Assembly (NCBI GenBank): GCA_946611595.1
Contig: CAMODY010000085.1
Location: 1-7,987, forward strand
DNA: 7,987 bases
Direction of reading: 5' to 3'
Source: an uncultured Clostridia bacterium
GTDB lineage: Bacteria > Bacillota > Clostridia > Lachnospirales > Lachnospiraceae
Below the pieces are notes generated by a model. The model made no database searches, was not told the DNA's origin, and worked only from the letters and a program-made list of their open reading frames with translations. Below, in pieces: positions 5,331 through 7,987 of this stretch (position 1 is its first letter; the number at the start of each line of letters is the position of its first letter). A program made the translations under genes and the position numbers.

Positions 5331-7097
5331 ATGAGCAAAGGTACAATTAAAAAAGTTGCCGGACCATTGGTTGTAGCAACAGGAATGAGAGACGCGAACA
5401 TGTTCGACGTTTGCCGTGTTGCTGATCAAAGACTGATTGGTGAGATCATTGAGATCCACGGTGACGAAGCCTCTATTCAGGTTTATGAGGAGACCTCAGG
5501 ACTCGGACCGGGCGAACCGGTAGAATCCACGAATGCTCCTTTGAGCGTTGATCTGGCACCGGGACTGATCGGAAGTATTTTCGACGGTATCCAGAGACCG
5601 CTTGTAAAAATTATGGAAAAGACAGGAAACAACCTTACACGTGGTGTAGAAGTTCCTTCTTTGGATATGGAAAAGAAATGGACCTTCGTTCCGACCGCAA
5701 AGGTTGGCGATGAAGTTGCTCCTTGCGATGTTTTAGGAACCGTTCAGGAGACCCATATCGTAGAGCAGAGAATCATGGTTCCGCACGGCGTTGAAGGAAA
5801 GATCGTTTCCATCGAAAGCGGCGATTTCACGATCGAAGAGACGATCGCAGTTGTCGAGACAAAAGACGGCGAAAAGAAAGAGATCGCAATGCTTCAGAAA
5901 TGGCCGGTTCGTGTTGGCCGTCCATATAAAGAAAAACTGTCCCCGACCATGCCTTTAGTTACAGGACAGCGTGTTATCGATGCCATGTTCCCAATCGCCA
6001 AAGGTGGTACAGCAGCTATCCCGGGACCGTTCGGTTCAGGAAAGACTGTAACACAGCACCAGCTGGCTAAGTGGGCAGAGGCTGATATCGTCGTATATAT
6101 CGGATGCGGCGAGCGTGGAAACGAGATGACCGACGTTCTGAACGAGTTCCCGGAACTGAAAGACCCGAAGTCCGGATACTCTTTGATGGAGCGTACCGTG
6201 CTGATCGCAAACACATCGGATATGCCGGTTGCAGCTCGTGAGGCATCCATTTACGTAGGTATTACAATTGCTGAGTACTTCAGAGATATGGGATTCTCCG
6301 TAGCTCTTATGGCAGACTCCACATCCCGTTGGGCAGAGGCGCTTCGTGAGATGAGTGGTCGTCTTGAAGAGATGCCTGGTGAAGAAGGTTACCCGGCATA
6401 CCTTGGATCCCGTCTGGCTCAGTTCTATGAGAGAGCAGGACGCGTTATCTCCTGTGGTAACAATCCGCGCGAAGGAGCACTTTCCGTTATCGGTGCTGTA
6501 TCTCCTCCGGGTGGTGATATTTCCGAGCCGGTATCCCAGGCAACCCTTCGTATCGTTAAGGTATTCTGGGGACTGGATTCCAACCTTGCATACAAGAGAC
6601 ACTTCCCGGCTATCAACTGGCTGACAAGTTACTCCCTCTATACCACAGACATGGGTCCGTGGTTTGATGAGGCAGTAAAGGGTCCGTGGATGGAATGCCG
6701 CGGAAGAATGATGGCTCTTTTAAGTGATGAGGCAGCTTTGGAAGAGATCGTACAGCTCGTCGGTATGGACGCACTTTCTGCTCCGGACCGCTTAAAGATG
6801 GAAGCTGCAAGATCCATCCGTGAGGATTTCCTGCATCAGGATTCCTTCAACGAAGTTGATACATATACAGAACTTGATAAACAGTTCTTAATGATGCAGC
6901 TGATTCTTGCATTCTATGACGAGGCACTTGCTGCACTGGAAAAAGGCGCTTCCATTGAGACTCTGGTTAATCTGGATGTCAGAGAGCGCATCGGTCGTTT
7001 TAAATACACTGTTCATGATCGCTGCCAGGACGAGTTTGAAAACGTTATGGCTCAGATCAAACAGGAAGTTGAAAGCACAATTGTAGAGGAGGACTAA
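5331..7097 (+). CDS. ntpA: V/A-type ATPase catalytic subunit A
   Basis: This 588-residue subunit carries the catalytic ATP site at the A-B interface. Residues 1-70 are the beta-barrel. The A-specific bulge (non-homologous) region spans about 110-190, with IVEQRIMVPHGVEGKI (143-158). The nucleotide domain has Walker A GPFGSGKT (232-239), with Lys238 and Thr239. The catalytic Glu261 and neighbouring Arg262 lie in GERGNEMTD. A Walker B-like strand SVALMADSTSRWAEALRE spans 323-340, then GRLEEMPGEEGYPAYLGSRL follows (343-362). These catalytic residue numbers equal those of E. hirae NtpA as I recall them, so there is no indel in the first 262 residues. The C-terminal helical domain is complete. No truncation or frameshift is visible. 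The gap from ntpG is 39 bp, the longest within the operon. The A-type bulge separates it from F-ATPase beta and from the B subunit. Confidence 0.98.
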   Translation: MSKGTIKKVAGPLVVATGMRDANMFDVCRVADQRLIGEIIEIHGDEASIQVYEETSGLGPGEPVESTNAPLSVDLAPGLIGSIFDGIQRPLVKIMEKTGNNLTRGVEVPSLDMEKKWTFVPTAKVGDEVAPCDVLGTVQETHIVEQRIMVPHGVEGKIVSIESGDFTIEETIAVVETKDGEKKEIAMLQKWPVRVGRPYKEKLSPTMPLVTGQRVIDAMFPIAKGGTAAIPGPFGSGKTVTQHQLAKWAEADIVVYIGCGERGNEMTDVLNEFPELKDPKSGYSLMERTVLIANTSDMPVAAREASIYVGITIAEYFRDMGFSVALMADSTSRWAEALREMSGRLEEMPGEEGYPAYLGSRLAQFYERAGRVISCGNNPREGALSVIGAVSPPGGDISEPVSQATLRIVKVFWGLDSNLAYKRHFPAINWLTSYSLYTTDMGPWFDEAVKGPWMECRGRMMALLSDEAALEEIVQLVGMDALSAPDRLKMEAARSIREDFLHQDSFNEVDTYTELDKQFLMMQLILAFYDEALAALEKGASIETLVNLDVRERIGRFKYTVHDRCQDEFENVMAQIKQEVESTIVEED

Positions 7098-7099
7098 TT

Positions 7100-7987
7100 A
7101 TGCCAAAAGAGTATAGAACAATTCAGGAAATTGCAGGTCCTCTTATGCTGGTCCAGGGCGTTGAGGGCGTAACCTACAACGAGCTTGGAGAAATAGAGCT
7201 TGCAAGCGGCGAAAAGAGACGCTGCAAAGTTTTGGAAATTGACGGAAGCAACGCTGTTGTACAGCTGTTCGAAAGTTCCACCGGTATCAACCCGCAGGAA
7301 AGCAAGGTTCGTTTCCTTGGAAGAACCATGGAGCTTGGCGTTTCCGAAGATATGCTGAGCCGTGTATTCGACGGACTTGGACGTCCGATCGATGGTGGCC
7401 CGGAAATCCTTCCGGACAAGAGAATGGATGTTAACGGTCTTCCGATGAACCCGGCAGCAAGAAACTATCCGCAGGAGTTTATCCAGACCGGTGTTTCCGC
7501 TATCGATGGTCTGAACACACTGGTTCGTGGACAGAAGCTTCCGATCTTCTCCATGTCCGGTCTGCCGCATGCAGATCTGGCAGCACAGATTGCCCGTCAG
7601 GCAAAGGTTCGCGGAACGGATGAGCAGTTCGCCGTTGTATTTGCCGCTATGGGTATTACGTTCGAAGAGGCAAACTTCTTCATGGAAAGCTTCCGCGAGA
7701 CGGGCGCGATCGACCGAAGCGTCATGTTTATCAACCTGGCCAATGACCCGGCTGTCGAGCGTATCGCGACACCGCGTGTGGCGCTGACCGCTGCCGAGTA
7801 TCTGGCTTTTGAGCTGGACATGCACGTGCTGGTCATCCTGACCGACATCACAAACTATGCGGACGCACTGCGTGAGGTCTCCGCAGCCCGTAAAGAGGTT
7901 CCGGGACGCCGCGGTTATCCGGGCTATATGTATACTGACCTGGCGACATTGTACGAACGCGCCGGCCGCCAGAGAGGCAAAGTCGGA
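7100..7987 (+). CDS. ntpB: V/A-type ATPase subunit B, 3'-truncated by the window edge
   Basis: The frame is open from the ATG to the last base and gives 296 residues; the family is about 460 long, so roughly two thirds is visible. It starts MPKEYRTIQEIAGPLMLVQG, the beta-barrel. DGLGRPIDGG (91-100) and NYPQEFIQTGVSAIDGLNTL (122-141) follow. In place of a Walker A loop it has FSMSGLPHADLAAQIARQA (150-168), which lacks the GKT; this marks the non-catalytic B subunit. Further family blocks are GAIDRSVMFINLANDPAVER (202-221), ILTDITNYADALREVSAARK (246-265) and PGRRGYPGYMYTDLATLYER (268-287). The Arg that completes the catalytic site (Arg350 in E. hirae) lies beyond the window. AGAGGAGGA (7085-7093), 6 nt before the ATG, is the strongest ribosome site in the operon and overlaps the end of ntpA; the intergenic gap is 2 bp. 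GC content rises over the last 300 bp. Confidence 0.97.
   Translation, partial: MPKEYRTIQEIAGPLMLVQGVEGVTYNELGEIELASGEKRRCKVLEIDGSNAVVQLFESSTGINPQESKVRFLGRTMELGVSEDMLSRVFDGLGRPIDGGPEILPDKRMDVNGLPMNPAARNYPQEFIQTGVSAIDGLNTLVRGQKLPIFSMSGLPHADLAAQIARQAKVRGTDEQFAVVFAAMGITFEEANFFMESFRETGAIDRSVMFINLANDPAVERIATPRVALTAAEYLAFELDMHVLVILTDITNYADALREVSAARKEVPGRRGYPGYMYTDLATLYERAGRQRGKVG

Noticed and set aside
6036..6602. Minus-strand 188-codon frame opposite ntpA
   Set aside because: It lies entirely inside the conserved catalytic domain of ntpA and its translation is Cys- and Ser-rich without a motif.
7094..7825. Minus-strand 243-codon frame opposite ntpB
   Set aside because: The plus strand encodes a strongly conserved V-ATPase B subunit across this stretch. 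The reverse frame is a shadow of its codon pattern and shows no domain.

Overview
The window is an ordinary chromosomal segment of a low-to-mid GC Clostridia-type Firmicute, probably Lachnospiraceae. That placement is an inference from the gene content, the purine-rich Shine-Dalgarno sites and the style of the ribosomal protein tail. No gene unknown to biology is visible. The main content is the first eight genes of a V/A-type ATPase operon, all on the + strand, with the last gene cut by the window edge.

Positions 1-86 hold the last 27 codons of rpsR (ribosomal protein bS18), followed by a strong intrinsic terminator at 107-138 that closes the upstream ribosomal operon. Positions 87-492 are non-coding. 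This gap contains a 122-bp element (144-265) that folds almost completely into a four-way junction of long stems. A diverged 27-bp direct repeat (137-163 and 294-320) brackets most of it. Next comes an AT-rich stretch with four AATAC/GTATT boxes spaced 11-12 bp apart, then a plausible sigma-A promoter (427-455).

From 493 onward the genes run in the order ntpF (EG stalk, G-like), ntpI (membrane a/I subunit), ntpK (c-ring proteolipid), ntpE (E stalk), ntpC (d/C subunit), ntpG (F rotor subunit), ntpA (catalytic A) and ntpB (non-catalytic B, 296 codons visible). From memory this is the order of the Enterococcus hirae Na+-ATPase operon (ntpFIKECGABD...), so ntpD should follow just outside the window. 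Gaps between genes are at most 39 bp, ntpC and ntpG overlap by 8 bp, and no terminator is visible inside the cluster, so one polycistronic transcript is likely.

The proteins form one machine. A and B make the ATP-hydrolysing hexamer. F, with the missing D, forms the central shaft, and d couples the shaft to the c-ring. I carries the ion half-channels, and E plus the G-like subunit form the peripheral stalks. The c subunit keeps every side chain that coordinates Na+ in E. hirae NtpK, so Na+ rather than H+ is the predicted coupling ion.

The points most worth a second look are the structured intergenic element, its flanking repeats, the helically spaced promoter boxes, and a GC and codon-usage shift in the last 300 bp of ntpB.
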